From JADFSZ01 sp022560555 [NCBI: PVC group bacterium] (GTDB lineage Bacteria; GCA-001730085; JADFSZ01): a DNA stretch of 5,906 nt. The notes beneath the pieces were generated by a model. That model saw only the letters and a list, made by a program, of their open reading frames with translations. It ran no database searches and had not been told where the DNA came from. The stretch covers positions 1 through 5,906 of the forward strand of contig JADFSZ010000112.1 in assembly GCA_022560555.1 (NCBI GenBank). Direction: 5' to 3'. This document shows positions 1-5,906 of this stretch, piece by piece. Each line of letters opens with the position of its first letter. The stretch's first letter is position 1. The translations under genes were made by a program, and so were the position numbers.

Positions 1-418
1 CCCTTTTGATTTTTTCGTTATAAAATTTCTCTATTCTTGACAAAAACTCCGATAGAGTTTCTCCGTTGGTCATGCGCGTGTCCCATGGATTTTTCTTCCA
101 ATCCTGATATTTATCCTCATAAGTTTTTTTAAGTTCCGCGAACGTAAGACCTTCCCATAAGCCCATATTCCAATCATTTAAATCTTCGATTATTTCCACA
201 TCGCATTTGTGATACAAAGATATTTCTTTTGCTGTGGCAAACGCCCGATCCATTTCTGATGTGTATATTTTTCGAAATTCTTTATCTTTTAACATGTTCG
301 CGATCATGCGCGCCTGATTCCAACCTTCATTGGAAAGCCGCGCATCCGTTTGACCGCAGATCACATGATTTTTATCGGCTTCAGACGGACCGTGGTGAAT
401 CACATAAATAGATGTCAT
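1..418 (-). CDS. Histidine phosphatase superfamily protein (phosphoglycerate-mutase-like), N-terminal part, cut by window edge
   Basis: Not a standard trp gene. From the ATG at 418 the frame stays open for 139 codons to the left edge. The order of motifs matches the branch-1 histidine phosphatase fold: beta-strand plus signature IYVIHHGPSE (residues 4-13, nucleophile expected at His9), QTDARLSNEGWNQA (23-36), YTSEMDRAFATA with the phosphate-pocket Arg58 (52-63), LNDWNMGLWEG (80-90) and NGETLSEFLSRI (118-129). The second catalytic histidine would lie beyond the window. Oddities: the usual RHG reads HHG (His8 for Arg), and the usual acidic Glu of the L-x-E-x-x-x-G-x-WEG block appears as Asp82. 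The start overlaps the trpA stop (ATGA), and AAGGA lies 7 nt upstream, so translation is probably coupled to trpA. Family members include phosphoglycerate mutases, alpha-ribazole phosphatases and metal-independent phosphoserine phosphatases. The substrate cannot be told from this fragment. Confidence 0.88.
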   Translation of the reverse strand, partial: MTSIYVIHHGPSEADKNHVICGQTDARLSNEGWNQARMIANMLKDKEFRKIYTSEMDRAFATAKEISLYHKCDVEIIEDLNDWNMGLWEGLTFAELKKTYEDKYQDWKKNPWDTRMTNGETLSEFLSRIEKFYNEKIKR

Positions 419-1200
419 AACCAAATCCTTTTAATGAAACGATGAACATTCCTAACAACCGAGGCAGGGGTTCTCGCAGAATTCATAACCCGGATGACCG
501 CGCTTCCCACAATCGCGGCATCCGCGCATTTTGACAACTCCCGGATATGCCCTCTATTCGAAATGCCGAAACCAACGGCAATCGGTTTATCCGTGCAGCT
601 TCTGATTTTTTTAACATTATGCGAAACATCTTTTGGAAGCCGGTCTCTCGGGCCCGTGGTGCCGGTATGCGTGGCGTAGTAAACAAAACCTCGCGATTGT
701 TTTGCCAAGCTCTCAAGCCTTTTCTTAGCGGTTGTTCCGGATACAATGAGAATCTGATCAATGTTTTTACTTCGGCAACTTTTCATAAACGCTTGATCAT
801 CTTCAGGAAAAAAGTCGGGGATAATAATTCCATCCACACCCGCATTCCTAAGATCACGGCCCACTCTTTTTAATCCGTACCTCAAAAAAATATTAAAGTA
901 GGTCATAATGATTATCGGAAGAGACACTTGGTGCCGTAATTGATGAACGAGGCTCAAAGTTTTTTGTAAATTCGCATGCTTTAAAAGCGCTTTTTGGGAC
1001 GCGTCCTGAATCACCGGGCCGTCCGCCAAGGGATCGGAAAACGGAACACCGAGCTCAACAGCTGTAACACCCAAATCATCAAATGTTTTAATAAGATCAC
1101 GTGTCACAGAAAAATTCGGAAATCCAACGGTGATGTAGGGTATCAATCCGATGCGCCCCTTTTTCTTTAGTTCTTTGAATGTTTGTTCAAGGCGGCTCAT
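415..1200 (-). CDS. trpA: Tryptophan synthase alpha subunit
   Basis: The alpha subunit cleaves indole-3-glycerol phosphate to indole and glyceraldehyde 3-phosphate, and passes indole through a tunnel to TrpB in the alpha2-beta2 complex (cytoplasmic). The protein is 261 aa, near the usual 260-270, a TIM barrel. Catalytic Glu49 and Asp60 sit in [15 protein letters not shown] (48-62), at the same numbers as in the E. coli enzyme. Further landmarks are [11 protein letters not shown] (99-109), IPDFFPEDD (127-135), the loop-6 region [10 protein letters not shown] (174-183) and the phosphate-binding GFGIS (210-214) and IVGSA (230-234). Loop 6 is slightly unusual: many homologues read YxxSRxGVTG, and here the Ser, Arg and Val positions are Thr, His and Thr; the key Thr182 is kept. 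The ATG overlaps the trpB stop (ATGA), with AGGG 8 nt upstream. The stop in turn overlaps the next gene's start. Confidence 0.98.
   Translation of the reverse strand: MSRLEQTFKELKKKGRIGLIPYITVGFPNFSVTRDLIKTFDDLGVTAVELGVPFSDPLADGPVIQDASQKALLKHANLQKTLSLVHQLRHQVSLPIIIMTYFNIFLRYGLKRVGRDLRNAGVDGIIIPDFFPEDDQAFMKSCRSKNIDQILIVSGTTAKKRLESLAKQSRGFVYYATHTGTTGPRDRLPKDVSHNVKKIRSCTDKPIAVGFGISNRGHIRELSKCADAAIVGSAVIRVMNSARTPASVVRNVHRFIKRIWL
426..430 (-). promoter_or_regulatory. Shine-Dalgarno of the phosphatase gene
   Basis: AAGGA on the minus strand, inside the last codons of trpA, 7 nt before the phosphatase ATG. It supports the ATGA-overlapping start at 418 and shows that the downstream frame is a real gene, not readthrough from trpA. 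Confidence 0.65.
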
Positions 1201-2378
1201 AGAGCTTGCCCTAAATATTTTGAAACAGATTCGACATCTTTGTCACCCCGTCCGGATAGATTCAGAACAATCAACCGGCCGCGAAACAGGCTTTTCTTTT
1301 TCATAAGATAAGCGATCGCGTGCGCGCTTTCCAAGGCCGGAATAATACCTTCAAGCCGGCTTAATTCTTCAAGTCCCCTTAAGGCCTCATGATCTGTCAC
1401 ATGGTCATAACGGACGCGTTTGCTTTCTTTAAGGAAGCTATGCTCCGGACCGACGCCGGGATAATCCAATCCGGCAGAAATAGAATGTGTCGATGAAACT
1501 TGCCCGTCCGGGTCTTGCAAAAGATAACTTTTCGAGCCATGCAGAACACCCACGCGTCCCTTCGAAAGCGTCGCACAATGCTTTTTTGTACGAATACCTT
1601 TTCCCGCAGCTTCTATACCAAACATTTTAATTTTCTTATCTTTAAGAAACGGATAAAAAAGTCCCATGGCATTACTCCCCCCGCCGACACAAGCTATCAA
1701 CACATCCGGCAAACGCTTTTCACACCTCAGAATCTGCCGACGGGTTTCTTTTCCGATCACAGATTGGAAATCTCTGACCATCATGGGATACGGGTGCGGC
1801 CCAACGGTTGAGCCGATAATATAATGCGTGTGAGTGACGTTCGTTGACCAATCACGGATGGCTTCACTTGTCGCGTCTTTCAGTGTTTTTGTCCCGGTAG
1901 AGACAGGAACAACCTCGGCGCCTAACAGGCGCATACGAAAAACGTTGAGCGATTGGCGCTCCATATCCTCTTCGCCCATGTAAACAACGCATTCAAGACC
2001 AAAGAGCGCAGCAACCGTCGCCGTCGCAACACCGTGCTGTCCGGCTCCGGTCTCGGCAATAATACGGCTTTTCTTCATCCTTTTTGCAAGAAGGATCTGT
2101 CCCAGGGTATTGTTGATTTTATGAGCTCCCGTATGATTTAGATCTTCACGTTTCAGATAAATCTTGGAGCCGATTTTTTGTGAAAATTGTTTTGCAAAAT
2201 ACAAAGGGGTGGGCCGCCCAATATAATTTTTTTGGTAATCCTTGAGTTCCTGAGAAAACCTTAAATCCTTTGAATATTTTTTATAGGCCTTCTCCAAATC
2301 ATCTAAAGCGCTTGATAAAGATTCCGGAACATATCGCCCTCCGAAAGACCCGAAATGTCCTTTTAGATTAGTGCTCAA
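1197..2378 (-). CDS. trpB: Tryptophan synthase beta subunit (PLP-dependent), TTG start
   Basis: Condenses indole with L-serine to give L-tryptophan, using pyridoxal phosphate. 393 aa, the usual length for the TrpB1 type that pairs with TrpA. Landmarks: GGRYVPE (13-19), HTGAHKINN with PLP lysine Lys87 (82-90), AETGAGQHG with catalytic Glu109 (108-116), [10 protein letters not shown] (189-198), the phosphate-binding GGGSNA (232-237), [10 protein letters not shown] with Asp305 (304-313), ALESAHA with Glu350 (348-354) and NLSGRGDKD (373-381). The numbering coincides with the Salmonella/E. coli enzyme. The start is TTG: it opens the canonical N-terminus directly and is preceded by GAGGAGAG 6 nt upstream. 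It lies inside the end of trpF (11-nt overlap), which suggests coupling. The stop overlaps trpA. Confidence 0.98.
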   Translation of the reverse strand: MSTNLKGHFGSFGGRYVPESLSSALDDLEKAYKKYSKDLRFSQELKDYQKNYIGRPTPLYFAKQFSQKIGSKIYLKREDLNHTGAHKINNTLGQILLAKRMKKSRIIAETGAGQHGVATATVAALFGLECVVYMGEEDMERQSLNVFRMRLLGAEVVPVSTGTKTLKDATSEAIRDWSTNVTHTHYIIGSTVGPHPYPMMVRDFQSVIGKETRRQILRCEKRLPDVLIACVGGGSNAMGLFYPFLKDKKIKMFGIEAAGKGIRTKKHCATLSKGRVGVLHGSKSYLLQDPDGQVSSTHSISAGLDYPGVGPEHSFLKESKRVRYDHVTDHEALRGLEELSRLEGIIPALESAHAIAYLMKKKSLFRGRLIVLNLSGRGDKDVESVSKYLGQAL

Positions 2379-2991
2379 CTTTTGCTCTCCTCACTTCCTT
2401 CACGAAACACTCCATTTTTTCATGATCTTTTCGGCCCGGTGTTTTTTCGATACCGCTTGAAACATCAACGCCGTAAGGCTGAACTGTGGAAACGGCTTTA
2501 AAAATATTTTCGGGAGTCAGTCCGCCGGCTAAAATCACGCGTCTATCTTTTGGTACGTTCTCTAAGAGCGGCCAGTCAAAGGCCCGGCCCGTGCCCCCCA
2601 TAAGTGTCTTTGAATATGTGTCAAATAACAAGGCATAAAAGTCCGGGTATTCCCTAAGCGCTTCCCAACTCATATCAGGCTTGACTCTCACGGCTCGAAT
2701 AATTTTCTGCGGTTCAATTTTTTTGCCATTCGTCCATGGTCCATGAATCTGAATAAAATCGAGCGGAACTAGGTTCGATACAGCCAGAATGTCCTCTTCA
2801 CAACTAACATTGGCAAACACACCAACGATTTTTATTTGACCCACGATGGACTTCCGGATCGCCTCCGCTTGACGGGCCGCAATCTGGCGAGGGCTTTCGG
2901 TAAACACAAAACCTAGAAAATCAACCCCAAGGCTGACAGCTTTTTCGGCATCCTCGATCGATGTAATTCCGCACATTTTAATTCTAACCAT
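2368..2991 (-). CDS. trpF: Phosphoribosylanthranilate isomerase
   Basis: Amadori rearrangement of N-(5'-phosphoribosyl)anthranilate to CdRP, between the TrpD and TrpC steps. From the ATG at 2991 it is 207 aa, normal for a monofunctional TIM-barrel TrpF. Landmarks: RIKMCGIT with general base Cys7 (3-10), FTESPRQI (30-37), QIHG (81-84), [18 protein letters not shown] with general acid Asp124 (123-140), [10 protein letters not shown] (154-163) and [15 protein letters not shown] (175-189). Start choice: the frame also opens at a TTG at 3003, with AAAGGG 5 nt upstream, which would add MWVG. I prefer the ATG because homologues begin close to M-(V)-RIKxCGIT and GTGGG lies 5 nt before it, but the TTG start is possible. 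The gap from the trpC stop is 21 nt; the end overlaps trpB by 11 nt. Confidence 0.96.
   Translation of the reverse strand: MVRIKMCGITSIEDAEKAVSLGVDFLGFVFTESPRQIAARQAEAIRKSIVGQIKIVGVFANVSCEEDILAVSNLVPLDFIQIHGPWTNGKKIEPQKIIRAVRVKPDMSWEALREYPDFYALLFDTYSKTLMGGTGRAFDWPLLENVPKDRRVILAGGLTPENIFKAVSTVQPYGVDVSSGIEKTPGRKDHEKMECFVKEVRRAKVEH
2385..2392 (-). promoter_or_regulatory. Strong Shine-Dalgarno of trpB
   Basis: GAGGAGAG on the minus strand, within the last codons of trpF; the AGGAG core ends 8 nt before the trpB start. It decides the start: the codon at the right spacing is TTG (2378-2376), and the protein from there has the normal TrpB N-terminus. A strong site paired with a weak start codon may balance trpB against trpA. 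Confidence 0.75.
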
Positions 2992-3012
2992 GCCAACCCA
3001 CAAAAATTCCCT

Positions 3013-3786
3013 TTATGTCCCCTTCAGCTCCGAAATAAAACTTTTCATATCTTTATGCGTCACAAAGCCTTCTCCGATCAAAAATGCTTTAATCCCTAAT
3101 TGCCGCAAACGGACAAAATCTTCTTTGGTTTTTATCCCGCTTTCGGAAACAACCAAAGCCTTTTGATGAACTTTTGGAAACAGGATTTCTGACACACGTA
3201 AATCAACCGTAAAATCGTCTAAATTCCGATTGTTGATACCTATGATCGGCGCGGCAAGATCATTGGCACGGTCCAGTTCGCCCTTTGAGTGCACCTCAAC
3301 CAATGTTTCCAAGTCTAGAGTATGCGCCAGCTCAAACAATTCTGTGAGTCGTGCATCTGTTAAGCATCGGACAATCAAAAGGACGGCATCTGCTCCGGCG
3401 GCTTTCGACTCGTATACTTGATAAGGATCAATAATAAAATCTTTGCGTAAAACAGGCAAAGATATGTTTTTTTTCACTTCCTTAAGATCTCTAAGATGTC
3501 CCTGAAAATATTTTTCATCCGTTAAGACCGAAACCCCGTTTAATCCGCATGTCTCATACGTTTTGGCAATCTTCACAGGTTCAAAATCCTCTACCATCAC
3601 CCCTCTGCTTGGCGAAGCTTTTTTAACTTCACCGATAATTCCCACTTCCCCTCTTTCAAGGGATCTTTTTAAACTTACGGATGGCTTCATCGCCATGTTT
3701 GACTGCAAAGTTTCGAGAGAACATTTCTTTTTTGCCTTTTCAACCTCACCGCGTTTGTGATCAAGTATTTCCTGAAGTTTGGTCAT
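3013..3786 (-). CDS. trpC: Indole-3-glycerol phosphate synthase
   Basis: Decarboxylates and closes the ring of CdRP to give indole-3-glycerol phosphate, the substrate of TrpA. From the ATG at 3786 it is 257 aa, normal for a monofunctional TIM-barrel TrpC not fused to TrpF. Landmarks: GEVKKASPSRG with Glu53 and Lys55 (52-62), SVLTDEKYFQG (86-96), LRKDFIIDPYQ with Lys115 (113-123), LVEVHS with Glu164 (162-167), GINNRNL with Asn185 and Arg187 (183-189) and VSESGI with Glu215 and Ser216 (213-218). These match the known active-site set of the Sulfolobus enzyme with a small constant offset. The frame also opens at a GTG (3825) inside trpD, but homologues begin at about MTKLQEIL, so the ATG is preferred. 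The ribosome site is weak (GAGA); the gap from trpD is 23 nt. Confidence 0.97.
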   Translation of the reverse strand: MTKLQEILDHKRGEVEKAKKKCSLETLQSNMAMKPSVSLKRSLERGEVGIIGEVKKASPSRGVMVEDFEPVKIAKTYETCGLNGVSVLTDEKYFQGHLRDLKEVKKNISLPVLRKDFIIDPYQVYESKAAGADAVLLIVRCLTDARLTELFELAHTLDLETLVEVHSKGELDRANDLAAPIIGINNRNLDDFTVDLRVSEILFPKVHQKALVVSESGIKTKEDFVRLRQLGIKAFLIGEGFVTHKDMKSFISELKGT

Positions 3787-3809
3787 AGTTATTCTCGAAT
3801 CATTCCTTA

Positions 3810-4847
3810 CTAAGAGTTCGAACACTCTATAAGCATTTCCAGCTTGTCCTTCGCTTTCCCTTGATCAATAGATGCCTTTGCCAACAGAAGACCTTCCGCG
3901 AGATCCCGAGTCATCCCGGAAACACATAAAGCCGCGGCCGAATTCAACACAACGATATCGCGTTTCGGTCCTTTCTCCCCATTGAAGATTTTTCGGATGA
4001 TGTCCGCATTGTCCTCAATACTGCCTCCCAATACATCCTCCGCACAACAACGCTTGAGGCCAAAATCTTCGGGTTTGATCACATAGGAGCGAATCTGCCC
4101 ATCCCTGAGTTCTCCAACATAGGTTTCGTCCGTAAGTGAGATCTCATCCAATCCGTCTTTACCATGCACAGCCATCACACACGTGCTTCCCATACTTTTT
4201 AACACCTCCGGAAAGGTTTTAACAAGAGACCGGTCATAAACCCCGATCAACTGCCGCGACAAACCGGCAGGGTTTGTGAGTGGGCCCAATAAATTAAATA
4301 GTGTCCTCCCGCCGATTTCTTTTCTCGCAAGAATCGCGTGTTTCATGGCCTTATGAAAGACCGGGGCGAATAAAAACCCAATATGAATTTCTGAAATGCA
4401 TTTGGCAACAACATCAACACCGGCATCCACATGTACGCCGAGTTCTTTTAAGACGTCCGCACTCCCGCATTTTCCGGAGACAGCACGATTTCCATGCTTC
4501 GCGATTTTGACACCGGCTCCGGCCGTCACAAAAGCCGCGGCCGTAGAAATATTAAAAGTCCCCTTGCCATCTCCGCCGGTTCCGCAGGTATCCACACAAT
4601 CTTCGCCTCCACTTAAAGGCAAGGGTTCCGCAAAAGAGCGCATCGCACGCACGGACCCGACAATTTCCTGGACAGCCTCACCTTTATCCTTGAGCGCAGT
4701 CAGGTAGGACACGATCTGAGCGGTCCCGGTAACACCTGTCATGATCTGTTTCATGACAGATTCGGATTCGGATTCGTCTAAATTCTCACCGTGGGAAATT
4801 TTTTTTATAGCGTTAACAATATCCATGCTTTTGTCTTTGACAATCAT
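3810..4847 (-). CDS. trpD: Anthranilate phosphoribosyltransferase
   Basis: Transfers phosphoribose from PRPP to anthranilate. 345 aa, full length for a stand-alone TrpD with no TrpG fusion. Landmarks: a helical N-terminal domain (about 8-75), DTCGTGGDGKGTFNIST for PRPP diphosphate binding (86-102), KHGNRAVSGKCGSADVL (117-133), GGRTLFNLLGPLTNPA (179-194) and HGKDGLDEIS with the Mg-binding acidic pair Asp234/Glu235 (228-237). The ATG overlaps the trpG stop (ATGA) but has no convincing Shine-Dalgarno, so it probably depends on coupling. Met8 (ATG at 4826) is an alternative start that would give the common MDIxxAIxKI N-terminus. The stretch encoding DESESES is built from a hexamer repeated three times. 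The stop is TAG, 23 nt before trpC. Confidence 0.98.
   Translation of the reverse strand: MIVKDKSMDIVNAIKKISHGENLDESESESVMKQIMTGVTGTAQIVSYLTALKDKGEAVQEIVGSVRAMRSFAEPLPLSGGEDCVDTCGTGGDGKGTFNISTAAAFVTAGAGVKIAKHGNRAVSGKCGSADVLKELGVHVDAGVDVVAKCISEIHIGFLFAPVFHKAMKHAILARKEIGGRTLFNLLGPLTNPAGLSRQLIGVYDRSLVKTFPEVLKSMGSTCVMAVHGKDGLDEISLTDETYVGELRDGQIRSYVIKPEDFGLKRCCAEDVLGGSIEDNADIIRKIFNGEKGPKRDIVVLNSAAALCVSGMTRDLAEGLLLAKASIDQGKAKDKLEMLIECSNS
4759..4776. repeat. Perfect 3x hexanucleotide repeat inside trpD
   Basis: GATTCG three times in tandem on the plus strand; in the trpD frame it encodes the alternating Glu/Ser of DESESES (residues 24-30). A gain or loss of units would keep the frame and only change the length of a surface helix. 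The segment aligns without insertion to the usual L-x-x-E-E-A-x-x-x-M pattern, so it may be chance codon repetition. Confidence 0.8.
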
Positions 4848-5407
4848 AGATCGATAAAATTATGAAGGATTTTCTTTCCTTCATTCGTTAAAATCGACTC
4901 CGGATGGAATTGCACACCATAAACCGGGTATGTTTTATGCCGGAGGCCCATAATGGTGCCGTCATCTGTCCAAGCCGTGACCTCAAGGGCATCGGGACAT
5001 GTTTCTTTTTCTAAAACGAGAGAATGGTAACGTGTCGCGACAAAAGGATTCGGAATATTTTTGAAAACATTTTCGCCGTTATGATGAATCTCGGATGTTT
5101 TTCCGTGCCACACACGATCCATTTTAATAATACGACCTCCGTAGGCGGCCCCGATACATTGATGCCCGAGACAAACACCAAGCAAAGGCGTATTGGCCCC
5201 AAAGGCACGGATAATCTCGACGGAAAGACCGGATTCGCTCGGAGTGCACGGCCCGGGAGAAATAATAATCTTTTCCGGATGCATGGACACTATCTCATCA
5301 ACGGATATTTTATCATTCCGGAAAATGCTTACAGAGGCACCTAATTCACCTAAATATTGATAGATGTTATACACAAATGAATCATAATTATCGATGAGGA
5401 GTATCAT
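4844..5407 (-). CDS. trpG: Anthranilate synthase component II, glutamine amidotransferase (TrpG/PabA type)
   Basis: Releases ammonia from glutamine and channels it to TrpE for anthranilate formation. 187 aa, the normal length for a single class I glutamine amidotransferase domain. Landmarks: LIDNYDSFVYN (4-14), the oxyanion-loop region SPGPCTP (50-56), LGVCLGHQ with nucleophile Cys79 (76-83), HGK (101-103), RYHSLV (126-131) and the catalytic dyad His168/Glu170 in GVQFHPES (164-171). Start ATG at 5407 with AAGG 9 nt upstream. It follows trpE after a 61-nt spacer rather than an overlap, and its stop overlaps trpD. PabA-type enzymes can serve both tryptophan and folate synthesis; the sequence alone does not exclude a double role, but the operon makes the tryptophan role sure. 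Confidence 0.97.
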   Translation of the reverse strand: MILLIDNYDSFVYNIYQYLGELGASVSIFRNDKISVDEIVSMHPEKIIISPGPCTPSESGLSVEIIRAFGANTPLLGVCLGHQCIGAAYGGRIIKMDRVWHGKTSEIHHNGENVFKNIPNPFVATRYHSLVLEKETCPDALEVTAWTDDGTIMGLRHKTYPVYGVQFHPESILTNEGKKILHNFIDL

Positions 5408-5423
5408 TTTTACTCGCCTTGTT

Positions 5424-5471
5424 CTTTAAGCCTTTGTAATCTTGTCACTTTGTGACCTTGTGTCTTTCTTA
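5424..5471. repeat. Degenerate 8-bp tandem repeat in the trpE-trpG spacer
   Basis: On the minus strand four successive octamers read ACACAAGG, TCACAAAG, TGACAAGA and TTACAAAG (5463 down to 5432); positions 3-6 (ACAA) are the same in all. More diverged units flank them: TAAGAAAG (5471-5464, containing the trpE stop) and GCTTAAAG (5431-5424). The array fills most of the 61-nt gap and stops before the trpG ribosome site. Function unknown; it could be a simple-sequence expansion or a protein or RNA site. Confidence 0.65.
5444..5456. repeat. Perfect 13-nt inverted repeat in the trpE-trpG spacer
   Basis: GTCAC TTT GTGAC: 5-bp arms around a 3-nt centre, lying inside the octamer array. It could be a small hairpin or an operator-like palindrome. 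It is too short, and lacks a following T tract, to be called a terminator. It may be a by-product of the octamers TCACAAAG and TGACAAGA standing side by side. Confidence 0.6.
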
Positions 5472-5906
5472 AATCTCCCCTTTTTCCGCCAGATACACGG
5501 CCCGAATCATCGCGCCGGCCTTGTTCAGGGTCTCTTCATACTCTTTCTTCGGTTTTGAATCCGCGACAATACCCGCTCCTGCTTGCACATAAGCCGTTTT
5601 ATCTTTAACAACGATGGTACGGATTGTGATGCAGGAATCCAGATCTCCGGAAAAACTAAAATAGCCCACCGCACCCGAATAAGCTCCGCGTCGGGTCGGC
5701 TCCACCTCATCTATGATTTCCATGGCGCGAATCTTCGGTGCCCCGGACACAGTTCCGGCGGGAAAGGTGGCTTCGAATAAATCAAACGCGTCATACTCCC
5801 GCCTCAATAATCCTTCAACATTTGAAACAATGTGCATCACATGAGAATACTTCTCGATACCCATAAGATCCGTAACCTTGACAGAAACCGATTGACACAC
5901 GCGTCC
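5469..5906 (-). CDS. trpE: Anthranilate synthase component I, C-terminal part, cut by window edge
   Basis: Converts chorismate, with ammonia from TrpG, to anthranilate; the committed and usually feedback-inhibited step. Only the last 145 codons are present, and the frame is open through the right edge, so the GTG at 5900 is internal. Landmarks in the fragment: [24 protein letters not shown], with the catalytic-region His26 and metal-ligand Glu31 (9-32), [20 protein letters not shown] (48-67), [12 protein letters not shown] (72-83), DSCITIRT (90-97) and [19 protein letters not shown] (108-126). These are the chorismate-binding core of TrpE/PabB/MenF-type enzymes; the neighbours decide for TrpE. 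The N-terminal tryptophan-binding region lies outside, so feedback control cannot be judged. Ends with TAA, 61 nt before trpG. Confidence 0.95.
   Translation of the reverse strand, partial: GRVCQSVSVKVTDLMGIEKYSHVMHIVSNVEGLLRREYDAFDLFEATFPAGTVSGAPKIRAMEIIDEVEPTRRGAYSGAVGYFSFSGDLDSCITIRTIVVKDKTAYVQAGAGIVADSKPKKEYEETLNKAGAMIRAVYLAEKGEI

Noticed and set aside
229-411. Plus-strand open frame opposite the phosphatase
   Set aside because: It is a shadow: the opposite strand encodes ordered histidine-phosphatase motifs, and the plus-strand protein resembles nothing I recognise.
415-440. Transcription terminator after trpA
   Set aside because: No GC-rich stem with a T tract. The next gene starts within the trpA stop codon, so the operon continues.
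547-873. Plus-strand open frame of about 108 codons opposite trpA
   Set aside because: It lies wholly within trpA, whose catalytic motifs are all on the minus strand. No sign of an independent gene.
3787-3825. Longer trpC from GTG at 3825
   Set aside because: It would add 13 residues unlike any TrpC N-terminus and overlap trpD; the ATG at 3786 gives the usual start.
4396-4707. Plus-strand open frame opposite trpD, rich in Pro, Ser and Thr
   Set aside because: The composition is what the reverse of trpD codons gives; no recognisable motif.
5444-5456. Rho-independent terminator or attenuator between trpE and trpG
   Set aside because: The stem is only 5 bp, AT-containing, and no T run follows in the direction of transcription; a terminator between these partners would also make little sense.
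5898-5900. GTG as a start codon of a short gene at the right edge
   Set aside because: The frame continues upstream through the edge, and the sequence is the middle of the TrpE chorismate-binding domain.

Overview
The window is almost entirely a tryptophan biosynthesis operon, read on the minus strand. In transcription order (high to low coordinate) it holds the 3' end of trpE, then complete trpG, trpD, trpC, trpF, trpB and trpA, followed by the 5' part of a histidine-phosphatase-superfamily gene that runs off the left edge. All seven trp genes are separate, unfused reading frames in the common bacterial order E-G-D-C-F-B-A. Every complete enzyme keeps the catalytic residues I can place by family knowledge.

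Layout: trpE C-terminal part (5469-5906); a 61-nt spacer (5408-5468) with a degenerate 8-bp tandem repeat and a perfect 13-nt inverted repeat; trpG (4844-5407); trpD (3810-4847); trpC (3013-3786); trpF (2368-2991); trpB (1197-2378, TTG start); trpA (415-1200); phosphatase (1-418, incomplete). Packing is tight. There are 4-nt ATGA stop/start overlaps at trpG/trpD, trpB/trpA and trpA/phosphatase, an 11-nt overlap at trpF/trpB, and gaps of 21-23 nt at trpD/trpC and trpC/trpF. No gene-free stretch exceeds 61 nt. The promoter and any leader or attenuator lie beyond the right edge, and the operon's end lies beyond the left edge.

Together the genes take chorismate to tryptophan: TrpE/TrpG (anthranilate synthase), TrpD (phosphoribosyl transfer), TrpF (isomerisation), TrpC (indole-glycerol phosphate) and TrpA/TrpB (indole, then condensation with L-serine). 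The phosphatase is not a standard trp gene, yet it has a good Shine-Dalgarno and is coupled to trpA. Its role is unknown, and its signature motif reads HHG instead of the usual RHG.

Organism: a bacterium of moderate GC with AGGAG-type ribosome binding sites. Family-level features do not settle the phylum. The mixed codon use and protein style would fit an uncultured lineage such as Omnitrophota or a relative, but this is a weak guess. I see no mobile element, CRISPR array, RNA gene or new defence-like system. The items worth a second look are the coupled phosphatase with its altered motif and the octamer-repeat spacer.
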